Source of the DNA: JBLHRE01 sp047625765
GTDB lineage: Bacteria > Bacteroidota > Bacteroidia > Flavobacteriales > JBLHRE01
DNA: 15,510 nt
NCBI GenBank assembly: GCA_047625765.1
Contig: JBLHRE010000028.1
Coordinates: 1-15,510, forward strand
Direction: 5' to 3'
The translations under genes and the position numbers were made by a program. Positions 6,231-13,405 of the stretch are shown piece after piece. Numbering within the stretch: the first letter of the stretch is position 1; each line of letters opens with the position of its first letter. The notes beneath the pieces are model-generated. The model made no database searches. It saw only the letters and a program-made list of their open reading frames with translations, and was not told the DNA's origin.

Positions 6231-7361
6231 TTGAAATTTAAACTGCTGACATTAAGTATTGTATTAACCAAGGTTCTTTTGGCACAGAATTTAATATTGA
6301 ATCCGGGCTTTGAAAAAATGAACCAATGCCTGGAACATGAGGTGTTTTGTTCTGTACAGGCCTGGACCCATACTACCCAAGTTTTGGTTAGATGTGAGGA
6401 TGACCCCGAGTTAAATAGTAAGCCCTTAAGAGGTAGAGGAATGATGTCTGTATTAATGGGGAGACCGGAATCTAGTAGTCAAACTCGAGACTATCTTCAA
6501 GCTCCTATTTTATGCCCGTTAATTAAAGGGGAAATGTATAAGCTTAGATTTTACGTAAAACCAGAATATTTTATAGTACCAGAAATTGGAGTTTATTTTT
6601 CTAAAGAAGTTGTAGAGCAATCCAAATCTGTTTCTTTAAAGGTGTATCCCTTTGCGCGGTTTAATGAAATCATTTTTGTAGAAAATAGGAAAGCCGGTAA
6701 TGGCTGGGTGCAAGTCGATTGCCAATTTATGGCTACAGGAGATGAGCGATATTTACTTATTGGTAACTTTTACCCTGAGTCTAAAATGACCTACAAACGA
6801 TTGGTTCCAAAACGTAAAGTGCGTTTAGATAGAGCTGTTTATTTGATAGATCAAGTGTCTCTAAAGCCTGTAAATTCCAGAAACAATTGCAATAGTAAAG
6901 CATATCAACAGGCAATTATCGTAAACATTAACAGACACCCCTACGTACATTTATTTCCGACCTACCCCTTTGATGAAAATATAAAAGAGGAAATAATAAA
7001 AAACGACACAATCATTTTGCCACTGGTACAGTTCGAATCGGCTAGTTTCACACTATTACCTCAAGCGTTTTCAGCTTTAGATAGTTTGGCCAAAAATTTA
7101 ATGTCTGTTAGAAATTCTGTAATTTCAATTGAAGGTCATACCGATAATGAAGGAGGAGCAGGATACAATTTGGAGCTATCTAAAAATAGAGCGAAAACAG
7201 TAGCTAATTATCTAATAGTAAAAGGGCTTGACAAGAATAAAATTCAAACTACGGGTTATGGAATGTTAGTTCCAAAATCAACCAATTCGAACCCAGAGGG
7301 AAGAGCATTAAATCGGAGAGTTGAGTTTATTGTATTACTTAATAACAACACCACACAATAA
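6231..7361 (+). CDS. Secreted OmpA-family protein with N-terminal galactose-binding-like region (TTG start)
   Basis: A 376 aa exported envelope protein. A signal peptide of about 19 residues (KFKLLTLSIVLTKVLLAQ) leads into NLILNPGFE, the start of a region to about residue 200 that resembles the galactose-binding-like modules found before OmpA domains in Bacteroidota. It includes RDYLQAPILCPLIKGEMYKL and an Ile-Gly-Val-Tyr-Phe-Ser strand. Residues about 265-372 form an OmpA-type peptidoglycan-binding domain: VQFESASFTLLPQA, EGHTDNEGGAGYNLELSKNR with the Asp and Arg that contact diaminopimelate conserved, and GRALNRRVEFIVL. It probably links the outer membrane or periplasm to the cell wall. The start is TTG at 6231 because an in-frame stop lies three codons upstream (6222-6224) and the next Met (residue 30) would remove the signal peptide. 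An ATG at 6226 is out of frame and stops after two codons. It appears monocistronic. Confidence 0.85.
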   Translation: MKFKLLTLSIVLTKVLLAQNLILNPGFEKMNQCLEHEVFCSVQAWTHTTQVLVRCEDDPELNSKPLRGRGMMSVLMGRPESSSQTRDYLQAPILCPLIKGEMYKLRFYVKPEYFIVPEIGVYFSKEVVEQSKSVSLKVYPFARFNEIIFVENRKAGNGWVQVDCQFMATGDERYLLIGNFYPESKMTYKRLVPKRKVRLDRAVYLIDQVSLKPVNSRNNCNSKAYQQAIIVNINRHPYVHLFPTYPFDENIKEEIIKNDTIILPLVQFESASFTLLPQAFSALDSLAKNLMSVRNSVISIEGHTDNEGGAGYNLELSKNRAKTVANYLIVKGLDKNKIQTTGYGMLVPKSTNSNPEGRALNRRVEFIVLLNNNTTQ

Positions 7362-7693
7362 TTAGACTATTCACAAAAGTTCAACTTAAATATTTGAAGC
7401 ATGCATGAAGGTATGTACAGGTTGTTTAAAGTAAGTTGGGTTAGAGGTGATAATAATTGTCTTTGTATAAACAAAAGGGTGAATTGGGTTTTGAATATGA
7501 TAATATCTACTTAAAATATTTTAATAAAGGTATTGTATTAACTTTACTAAACAGAGAATGTTGGTAGGTGAAAATTGGTGATACCAGTGTTTTAATCACA
7601 ATATCTGTGACTTGTCCAAACTAAACTAGCTTTACAGACATAACATTTTAGGCCTTGCGATATTCTCGCAAGGCCTAATTATTATTTTACGGC
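7362..7693. other. Gene-free stretch ending in a strong hairpin
   Basis: No coding sequence is visible on either strand. It holds scattered AT-rich symmetry: CTTTGT/ACAAAAG around 7461-7477 and the perfect palindrome TTAAAATATTTTAA at 7511-7524. A weak promoter-like element, TATCTGTG, lies near 7602. The only strong structure is the hairpin at 7648-7678. No terminator lies directly after the OmpA-family stop, so this may be a long 3' untranslated region or may encode a small RNA ending at the hairpin; neither can be shown from sequence alone. Confidence 0.4.
7648..7690 (+). terminator. Perfect 13-bp hairpin with U-rich tail, terminator-like, just before the TrmN6-like start
   Basis: TTAGGCCTTGCGA (7648-7660) and TCGCAAGGCCTAA (7666-7678) are exact inverted repeats around the loop TATTC. 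They are followed by TTATTATTTTA, a broken T-run, on the plus strand only. It is 286 bases after the OmpA-family stop and 15 bases before the next ATG. It may terminate the upstream transcript or act as a leader structure for the methyltransferase. Confidence 0.6.
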
Positions 7694-8407
7694 ATGACCA
7701 GGCATACAAATGATTTTAGATTCAAGCAATTCAACCTAATTCAGCAAGTAAATGCAATGAAATTTGGGACGGATAGCGCTATTTTAGGAGCAATTGCTAC
7801 TGCCAAAAATCCTGAAAGAATTTTGGACATTGGAACAGGAACAGGGGTATTGGCTTTAATGTTGGCGCAAAGATATCCCACAGCTAAGATTACAGGAGTA
7901 GAGTTGGATGAACCCTCATCTAAGGAAGCCAAAATTAATTTTGATAATTCAACGTGGAGTGGACAGTTTGTGCTCATAAACAATCCTATTCAAAATGTTT
8001 CAAAAGGCGATTTCGATTTAATAATAAGTAATCCTCCATTTTTTGCAAATAGTTGTAAAAACGAGGATAAAGATAAAGCTAGAGTTAGGCACACCGATGA
8101 ATTAAGTCTTGATGATTTATTGGAAGGAATTTCGAGACAATTATCGAATACGGGTCTTGCATATATTATTTACCCGAGTTTAATTACAACAGCTTTACAT
8201 CAAAAACTGCATAGAATTGACGTTTATCTAGTTCAAGAAATCGAAATTTATAGCTCTCCATTGAGTATAATGCCTGTTAGAACCATTTTTGCTATGTCGA
8301 AAACCCCTAGTGAATGCAAATGTAGTAAGTTTTGCATCTATGACAGTCAAAACACTTATAGCAAGGAGTTTACTAATTTATTAAAGCCTTATTATTTGCA
8401 TTTATGA
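7694..8407 (+). CDS. trmN6: tRNA1(Val) adenine-37 N6-methyltransferase family (TrmN6/YfiC-like)
   Basis: A 237 aa cytoplasmic SAM-dependent methyltransferase. In Escherichia coli the family member YfiC methylates A37 beside the anticodon of tRNA1(Val). The N-terminal FRFKQFNLIQQVNAMKFGTD (8-27) is typical of the family and includes the MK-TD motif before the Rossmann core. Motif I is DIGTGTGVLAL (45-55), the acidic end of strand 2 is GVELDE (68-73), and the catalytic motif NPPF is at 113-116, as in N6-adenine methyltransferases. The C-terminal FCIYDSQNTYSKEFTNLLKPYYL is also family-like. The ATG at 7694 gives a normal length. It is flanked by the 7648 hairpin and by the promoter of the secretion cassette, so it appears monocistronic. 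No perfect promoter box was found for it. Assignment to TrmN6 is by motifs; the exact tRNA target is inferred. Confidence 0.85.
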   Translation: MTRHTNDFRFKQFNLIQQVNAMKFGTDSAILGAIATAKNPERILDIGTGTGVLALMLAQRYPTAKITGVELDEPSSKEAKINFDNSTWSGQFVLINNPIQNVSKGDFDLIISNPPFFANSCKNEDKDKARVRHTDELSLDDLLEGISRQLSNTGLAYIIYPSLITTALHQKLHRIDVYLVQEIEIYSSPLSIMPVRTIFAMSKTPSECKCSKFCIYDSQNTYSKEFTNLLKPYYLHL

Positions 8408-8417
8408 GAACATCCAG

Positions 8418-8433
8418 TAAGTATTAATACTTA
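8418..8433. repeat. 16-bp perfect palindrome
   Basis: TAAGTATTAATACTTA is its own reverse complement. It starts 11 bases after the TrmN6 stop and ends about 70 bases before the -7 box of the secretion cassette. It lacks a T-run, so it is a poor terminator. A regulator site is possible, but AT-rich palindromes also arise by chance. Confidence 0.4.
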
Positions 8434-8504
8434 TGAAGATACCACTGTGGGTAAGTCCATCTAAAAAAAGGGAAAGAGATAATTATGATGCGTATATTTA
8501 AATA

Positions 8505-8512
8505 TATATTTG
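8505..8512 (+). promoter_or_regulatory. -7 promoter box for the T9SS cassette
   Basis: TATATTTG is a perfect TAnnTTTG element. Transcription would start near 8519, 20 bases before the ATG at 8539 and downstream of the alternative ATG at 8485. No clear TTG is present at the -33 spacing. Confidence 0.55.
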
Positions 8513-8538
8513 CTCAATCAAAGACTATAAATAGGACT

Positions 8539-10404
8539 ATGAAGAAATTTTACAAATTCTTATTGGCGTTTGTTGTAATTGGTGGGGCAACAAATGCTCA
8601 ATCAGGAATACAATTTAACCCAACTGTTTATTCTGGAAATGTTAACATTACTTGTAATGGTAATTCAGATGGAGCAGTTTCAGTAACACCAACTGCAGGG
8701 GTTTCGCCTTATACGTACTCGTGGACTGGACCTAATGGCTTTACAAGTCTAGATTCAAACATTGCGGGTTTAGAGGCAGGGAAGTATTACATTACTATGA
8801 TAGATGGTGACTTGATTGTTTATCAAGATAGTATCAGATTGTTGCAACCTGACCTTCTAACTTCTTCAGGAATTCTTTCTGGAAATGGAACAACACAAAT
8901 TTCTTGTGCTGGAGCAGCAGATGGAAGTATTGACTTAACCGTAGCGGGGGGTATCGCTTTTTACGATTACTACTGGACTGGCCCTGCTGGATTCAAGGAT
9001 TCTTTAAATGAAGATTTATCGGAACTTGCACCAGGTACTTATTTTGTGACTGTAACGGATCAGAATGGATGTCAAACGACCAGCGATTTCGTTATTAACG
9101 AACCAGCACCCTTAGTGATTGTTAGTATTACTTCTCCAACCTATTATGGAGGTAATAATGTTTCGTGTTATAACGGAGGTGACGGATCGATAGATTTAAC
9201 TATTTCTGGCGGAACAGCTCCTTTTGTCTATAATTGGGGGGGGCCACAAGGTGTTACATACCAAACTCAAGACCCAACAAATGTTAAAGCAGGTTTATAT
9301 CAAATTACTATTAGAGATGCAAATGGTTGTACCGCTGCATCTTCAATCAATTTGGAACAAGCAGCTCAATTGACTGCCGTTACACAGCCTTTATTATATA
9401 ATGGTAGTGTAAATATAAGCTGTTATGGTTTTTCTGATGGTCAAGTTACTTTGACTCCAGCAGGTGGAATTGCACCATATACATATGATTGGGTTGGCCC
9501 AAATGGATTTACGGCTACAACGAAAGATCTTGCTAACATTGTGGGAGGAACTTATACTTGTATTGTAACAGATACCTTGGGATGTGAGTTTCAGGAAACA
9601 ATTAATTTAGAAGAACCAGATACTTTGGAATTGTCAAATTATGTGGTTACAGACTTAAGGTGTTTTGAAGACGGAAGTGGTAAGGTAGCCACAACTGTTA
9701 TTGGGGGTATTATTCCTTATACTTATGCCTGGACTCCAAATGGGATTACAGCAGATAGTATTACAAATCTTCAAGCTGGAGAATATACTTTTACAGTAAC
9801 AGATTTCAATGGATGTATTTCGGAAGAAATTTTTGTTGTGAACCAACCAGATGAGTTATTGGTAGATTTGGAAAGCCCATTAAAAGCTTCTACTGGTTAT
9901 CTATATAATGTAAGTTACTACGATTACAATGATGGATCTATTGATGCTGACGTAAATGGAGGTATTACTAATTTCTATACTTACAATTGGTCAGGTCCAA
10001 AAGGATTTAAAGACTCATTAAACGAAGATTTATTTTCTTTGTTTGCGGGTGTTTACACCCTTACGGTTACAGATGAAAATCTTTGTATTGCCAATGCTTC
10101 AATAGAGCTAACACAACCAGAAATTTTGGATCTTCCTCAAGGTTTTTCTCCTAATGATGATGGTATCAATGATAACTATGTTATTCATGGATTAGATGCA
10201 TATAGAAATAACACCTTTTTGGTTTATAACAGATTTGGGAACGTTGTTTACGAAACTGCTGATTATTTAAATACATGGAATGGTACAAATACAGATGGCG
10301 ATGCTTTGCCAGCTGGTGCTTATTTTGTGTTATTGAGTATTGATAATAGTAATAACATTCAAAGCGATAAAGTTTTGAAAGGTTATGTAGAAATTAGAAG
10401 ATAA
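8539..10404 (+). CDS. SprB-repeat secreted surface protein with T9SS type B C-terminal domain
   Basis: A 621 aa exported protein. A signal peptide (KKFYKFLLAFVVIGGATNAQ) precedes six tandem SprB-type repeats of about 84 residues. These begin near residues 36, 120, 207, 292, 372 and 457, each carrying a Cys or its replacement, DGS, a GG-PYTY-W core, GPNGF and TVTD-NGC. From about residue 533 (PQGFSPNDDGINDNYVIHG) to the end (KGYVEIRR) lies a gliding-motility-associated C-terminal domain, the signal that sends proteins through the type IX secretion system as type B substrates. The protein is probably displayed at the cell surface; SprB itself is a much larger mobile gliding adhesin, so an adhesin role is inference. 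Eighteen extra codons are open back to an ATG at 8485, but that start precedes the likely transcription start and would bury the signal peptide. Repeats 1 and 6 each lack one of the paired cysteines. The PorP/SprF gene follows after 23 bases. Confidence 0.9.
   Translation: MKKFYKFLLAFVVIGGATNAQSGIQFNPTVYSGNVNITCNGNSDGAVSVTPTAGVSPYTYSWTGPNGFTSLDSNIAGLEAGKYYITMIDGDLIVYQDSIRLLQPDLLTSSGILSGNGTTQISCAGAADGSIDLTVAGGIAFYDYYWTGPAGFKDSLNEDLSELAPGTYFVTVTDQNGCQTTSDFVINEPAPLVIVSITSPTYYGGNNVSCYNGGDGSIDLTISGGTAPFVYNWGGPQGVTYQTQDPTNVKAGLYQITIRDANGCTAASSINLEQAAQLTAVTQPLLYNGSVNISCYGFSDGQVTLTPAGGIAPYTYDWVGPNGFTATTKDLANIVGGTYTCIVTDTLGCEFQETINLEEPDTLELSNYVVTDLRCFEDGSGKVATTVIGGIIPYTYAWTPNGITADSITNLQAGEYTFTVTDFNGCISEEIFVVNQPDELLVDLESPLKASTGYLYNVSYYDYNDGSIDADVNGGITNFYTYNWSGPKGFKDSLNEDLFSLFAGVYTLTVTDENLCIANASIELTQPEILDLPQGFSPNDDGINDNYVIHGLDAYRNNTFLVYNRFGNVVYETADYLNTWNGTNTDGDALPAGAYFVLLSIDNSNNIQSDKVLKGYVEIRR
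8644..10095 (+). repeat. Six tandem SprB-type repeats inside the surface protein gene
   Basis: The first conserved Cys codons are at 8653, 8905, 9166, 9421 and 9661; the sixth repeat has Tyr at 9916. Repeat spacing is 84, 87, 85, 80 and 85 codons. The second Cys codons are at 9070, 9328, 9583, 9814 and 10084 (repeats 2-6). Repeats 2 and 6 share the peptide GFKDSLNEDL, which the others lack, suggesting a duplication or gene-conversion link. Confidence 0.85.
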
Positions 10405-10427
10405 AAGAACCAGACAAGCATAGACCT

Positions 10428-11351
10428 ATGAAAAGAAAATTATTACAACTCGTAATTTTGATCTGCCCGGCTTTGGCTTTCGGTCAACAAGACCCGATGA
10501 TCAGTCAATATATGTTTACGGGTACCGTATTAAACCCTGCTTATGTTGGTAGCCACGAAAATACTAATGCTACAGCATTGTATCGTTACCAATGGGCTGG
10601 AATATCTACAGACAACGGAACTGACGACTTAAATCCAAGAACTGCATTATTTAGTTTAGACGGTAAATTGAAAAATGAAAACCTTGGATGGGGTATTATC
10701 CTCGGGAATGATCAATTTGGTGTTTCTGGAAAAACTGATGTTGTTGGGAATCTAGCATATCATTTGGGACTAGGTAAAGGAACTTTATCCTTTGGACTTA
10801 GATCCGGTTTAAGTTTTTATAATGCTGATTTAACATCTGTGAAGTTATTCAATGGAGCTTACGATCCTGCTTTTGCTAGCAATGGCGAAAACCAGATTAT
10901 GGGAAATGTTGGAGCTGGAGCCTATTATTATGCGAAGAAATTTTATTTAGGAGTTTCAGTACCTCATACAATAGAAAATACTCTTGTATCTGACAAGTCG
11001 ACTTTGGTTAGACATTACTACGCACATACAGGGGTTGTTTTGGAAGTAAACGAAAACTTCGCGATTAAGCCTTCAATCTTGATGAAGTATGTTGAAGCTG
11101 CTCCAGTAGAATTTGATTTGAACTTAAATTTCTTAATTGGAAATGTTGTTTGGATTGGTGGTTCATATAGAACGGGAGATTCTTTTGTTGGAATGATTGA
11201 ATTGCAAGCCAATAAGAATCTTAGAGTTGGTTACGCATACGATAAAATGTTTACAGAATTAGACACTTTTTCAACAGGTTCTCATGAATTTATGTTGTCA
11301 TGGTGTTTCGGAGTTTCTCAAACTAAAATGAAAAGTCCTAGATATTTCTAA
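10428..11351 (+). CDS. PorP/SprF family type IX secretion outer-membrane protein
   Basis: A 307 aa outer-membrane beta-barrel. SprF is required for export of the adhesin SprB in Flavobacterium johnsoniae, and PorP is a core T9SS component in Porphyromonas gingivalis. A signal peptide (KRKLLQLVILICPALAFGQ) is followed by QDPMISQYMFTGTVLNPAYVG, the family's hallmark N-terminus, then ALYRYQWAGI. The body alternates Gly-rich amphipathic strands, for example LGWGIILGNDQFGVSGK, VGNVGAGAYYYAKKFYLGVSVPH and IWIGGSYRTGDSF-like segments, and ends in FSTGSHEFMLSWCFG. The length is typical. It lies 23 bases after a T9SS substrate gene and 11 bases before a PorE-like gene. This placement suggests an SprF-like partner dedicated to that substrate rather than the core PorP, which usually sits near porK-N genes not seen here. 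Confidence 0.93.
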   Translation: MKRKLLQLVILICPALAFGQQDPMISQYMFTGTVLNPAYVGSHENTNATALYRYQWAGISTDNGTDDLNPRTALFSLDGKLKNENLGWGIILGNDQFGVSGKTDVVGNLAYHLGLGKGTLSFGLRSGLSFYNADLTSVKLFNGAYDPAFASNGENQIMGNVGAGAYYYAKKFYLGVSVPHTIENTLVSDKSTLVRHYYAHTGVVLEVNENFAIKPSILMKYVEAAPVEFDLNLNFLIGNVVWIGGSYRTGDSFVGMIELQANKNLRVGYAYDKMFTELDTFSTGSHEFMLSWCFGVSQTKMKSPRYF

Positions 11352-11362
11352 TAACCACAGAC

Positions 11363-13246
11363 ATGAAAAAAAACTTATTATATATTCCTGTTGTTGTATT
11401 GATTTTGTCTAGTTGTTCTGGACTTTATTTAAACAAGGGAAATGACAAATTTGAAATAGAAGCATACGCAGTAGCTGCAGAGTATTACGAAAAGTCGTAC
11501 GACAAGAACAAAGCAGATGAGGCAGTGTTAAAAGCTGTTGACAGCTACTTGGCTTATTCTAACTATCATGCTGCTGAAAAGTGGTTGAAAAAGGCCATTT
11601 CGATAGACGGTGCTAGCCCAATTTATTCTTTGAAATTGGCTCAAGTTCTTGTTATGAACAGTAAATGCGAAGAAGGAGAAGCGCTATACCAAAAGTATTT
11701 AGAGCTTAATCCTGTTGCAAAGGAGTCTGGTAGATTAATTGGTTCTTGTGATGTTCCAATGCCTTACAATCCAGATTCTACAGTTTATGTTTTAAATGCA
11801 GCTTCTGTAAATACCAAGCAATCTAATTTTGGTGCTACGTTTTACAAGGAGGGTATTGTTTTTACGTCTCAGAGATTTAACGAAAGAACAAAATTGGAAG
11901 GGAAGACCAATATGCCTTACATGGATTTGTATTACTCTGCAATTGATGAAAATGGCGAATTGTCGGCACCAAAAAGTATTTCGGATTTAAATGCAAAATA
12001 CCACCAAGGACCTGCAACATTTAGCCCTGATGGTAATTTGGTAGTATATGCTGCTTCTGGATTAAAAAAGTCTGGAGCTTTAGATACCAAAGAAAATACA
12101 AACGTCATTACATTAATGATGGCAGAGAATGTGAATGGTACTTGGAGCAATATCCGTAAGGTATTTGAAGGTAATCCTAATTATTCTATGTCTCATCCAG
12201 CCTTGGCTGCCGATGGTGAAACTTTGTACTTCTCTTCAGATAAGCTTGGAATGGGAGGAATAGACATTTACAAAACAGTTTTAATAGATGGTAAATGGTC
12301 TGAACCAACAGCTGTAGTGGAAGTTAATACTGCGGGTGATGATGAATTTCCGTATTTATGGACTGGTGAAAATGAAAGTAGATTGTTTTTCGCCTCTAAT
12401 GGTATTGAAGGAACTTTAGGAGGATTAGATATATATTATATGATAATTAAAGGTGCTACAATGGATGGCCCTTATCATATGACTAGCCCAGTAAACTCCT
12501 CAAGAGATGATTTTAATTTCGTTTTGGCTAAAGATGGTAGAACTGGTTTCTTAAGTTCTAACAGGCACGAAGGAACTGGTATTGATTATCTGTATCGAGT
12601 GAATTTAGTAGATCCTGAATTTATTGTTGAGTGTTTGGTTATTGATGAGTTGTCTACAGAACCACTTGCTAACGCTACTTTGGTAGTTTTAGATAAGGTT
12701 ACAGGAGAACCAATTACGTATAATACAGATTCTGAGGGAATAGTTACTTATACTGCCAATCAAAATACTTCATACGACTTAACTTCATCAGTTGAGAAGT
12801 ATGTAGAGGAAAATGCTTCAGTAACTACAGCAGGAAGAATGTTGTCGGCTACTATTAAACGCACAATTCCTATGGAAACAATCCTTGCTAGAAGAATTAG
12901 TGAATGGGAGGATATTTACTATGATTATAATAGATCTACTATACGTAAAGAGTCTAAGATTGTAATGGATACTATTGCAGCAATTATGACACGTCACCCT
13001 GAAGTTCGAATCGAACTAAATGGCTATGCGGATGTACGTGGTGATTTTATGTACAATATCGAGCTTTCTAAAATGAGAGCAGATAAAGCAATGAAATACC
13101 TTATCAAGAAAGGTATTGTTAAAGATAGAATTGTAAGTCAAGGTATGGGTGAAACGAATATACTTAACAAATGTGTAGAAAGTGTTGAGTGTACAGACGA
13201 AGAACATCAAATTAACAGACGTACAGAGTTTAGAGCTATCAAATAA
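11363..13246 (+). CDS. PorE-like lipoprotein: TPR, PD40 propeller, regulatory-like domain, OmpA domain
   Basis: A 627 aa periplasmic lipoprotein with the domain order of PorE from Porphyromonas gingivalis, which joins the T9SS to peptidoglycan. The lipobox LSSC puts the lipidated Cys at residue 18. Residues about 25-125 form TPR-like helices (EAYAVAAEYYEKSYDK, YHAAEKWLKKAISID, YQKYLELNP). Residues about 145-415 form a WD40-like (PD40) beta-propeller with FSPDG (220-224), LAADGETLYFSSDKLGMGG (281-299) and FLSSNRHEGTG (396-406). Residues about 420-500 resemble a carboxypeptidase-regulatory-like fold (LSTEPLANATLVVLDKVTGE). Residues 515-627 are an OmpA domain: NGYADVRGDFMYNIELSKMR with Asp557 and Arg572 as peptidoglycan contacts, then NRRTEF. 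Cys604 and Cys610 lie in a loop before NRRTEF and may form a disulfide. The gene starts 11 bases after PorP/SprF and ends in a strong terminator, so it closes the operon. It could be a substrate-specific paralogue rather than PorE itself. Confidence 0.92.
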   Translation: MKKNLLYIPVVVLILSSCSGLYLNKGNDKFEIEAYAVAAEYYEKSYDKNKADEAVLKAVDSYLAYSNYHAAEKWLKKAISIDGASPIYSLKLAQVLVMNSKCEEGEALYQKYLELNPVAKESGRLIGSCDVPMPYNPDSTVYVLNAASVNTKQSNFGATFYKEGIVFTSQRFNERTKLEGKTNMPYMDLYYSAIDENGELSAPKSISDLNAKYHQGPATFSPDGNLVVYAASGLKKSGALDTKENTNVITLMMAENVNGTWSNIRKVFEGNPNYSMSHPALAADGETLYFSSDKLGMGGIDIYKTVLIDGKWSEPTAVVEVNTAGDDEFPYLWTGENESRLFFASNGIEGTLGGLDIYYMIIKGATMDGPYHMTSPVNSSRDDFNFVLAKDGRTGFLSSNRHEGTGIDYLYRVNLVDPEFIVECLVIDELSTEPLANATLVVLDKVTGEPITYNTDSEGIVTYTANQNTSYDLTSSVEKYVEENASVTTAGRMLSATIKRTIPMETILARRISEWEDIYYDYNRSTIRKESKIVMDTIAAIMTRHPEVRIELNGYADVRGDFMYNIELSKMRADKAMKYLIKKGIVKDRIVSQGMGETNILNKCVESVECTDEEHQINRRTEFRAIK

Positions 13247-13265
13247 ACTCTTTAGTATTCATATT

Positions 13266-13294
13266 AAAAAAGGAGGCCATTGGCCTCCTTTTTT
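13266..13294. terminator. Bidirectional terminator ending the T9SS cassette
   Basis: An A-run, stem GGAGGCC (13272-13278), loop ATT, GGCCTCC (13282-13288) and T-run (13289-13294). It lies 20 bases after the stop of the PorE-like gene and is symmetric enough to work in both directions. Confidence 0.88.
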
Positions 13295-13355
13295 GGTTAT
13301 ATCCCTATGGTAATAGTTGGAAGGTGATTACTATCGGAAAGAGCCTATTGTTGTC

Positions 13356-13391
13356 AAAAAAAAAGAGGAGCCAAAGGCTCCTCTTTTTTTT
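13356..13391. terminator. Bidirectional terminator ending the thiolase gene
   Basis: Nine A, stem GAGGAGCC (13365-13372), loop AAA, GGCTCCTC (13376-13383) and eight T. Leftward it stops the thiolase transcript 15 bases after its stop codon; rightward it is a second barrier behind the previous terminator. The 61 bases between the two terminators hold nothing recognisable. Confidence 0.88.
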
Positions 13392-13405
13392 AATATCTGG
13401 TAATA

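Noticed and set aside
6026..6271. Minus-strand 81-codon open frame across the OmpA-family upstream region
   Set aside because: It overlaps the start and signal peptide of the OmpA-family gene, has no promoter or recognisable domain, and better reflects the odd composition of the segment below it.
8485..8538. Earlier ATG extending the SprB-repeat protein by 18 residues
   Set aside because: It lies upstream of the -7 box at 8505-8512 and would place a charged extension in front of a clear signal peptide.
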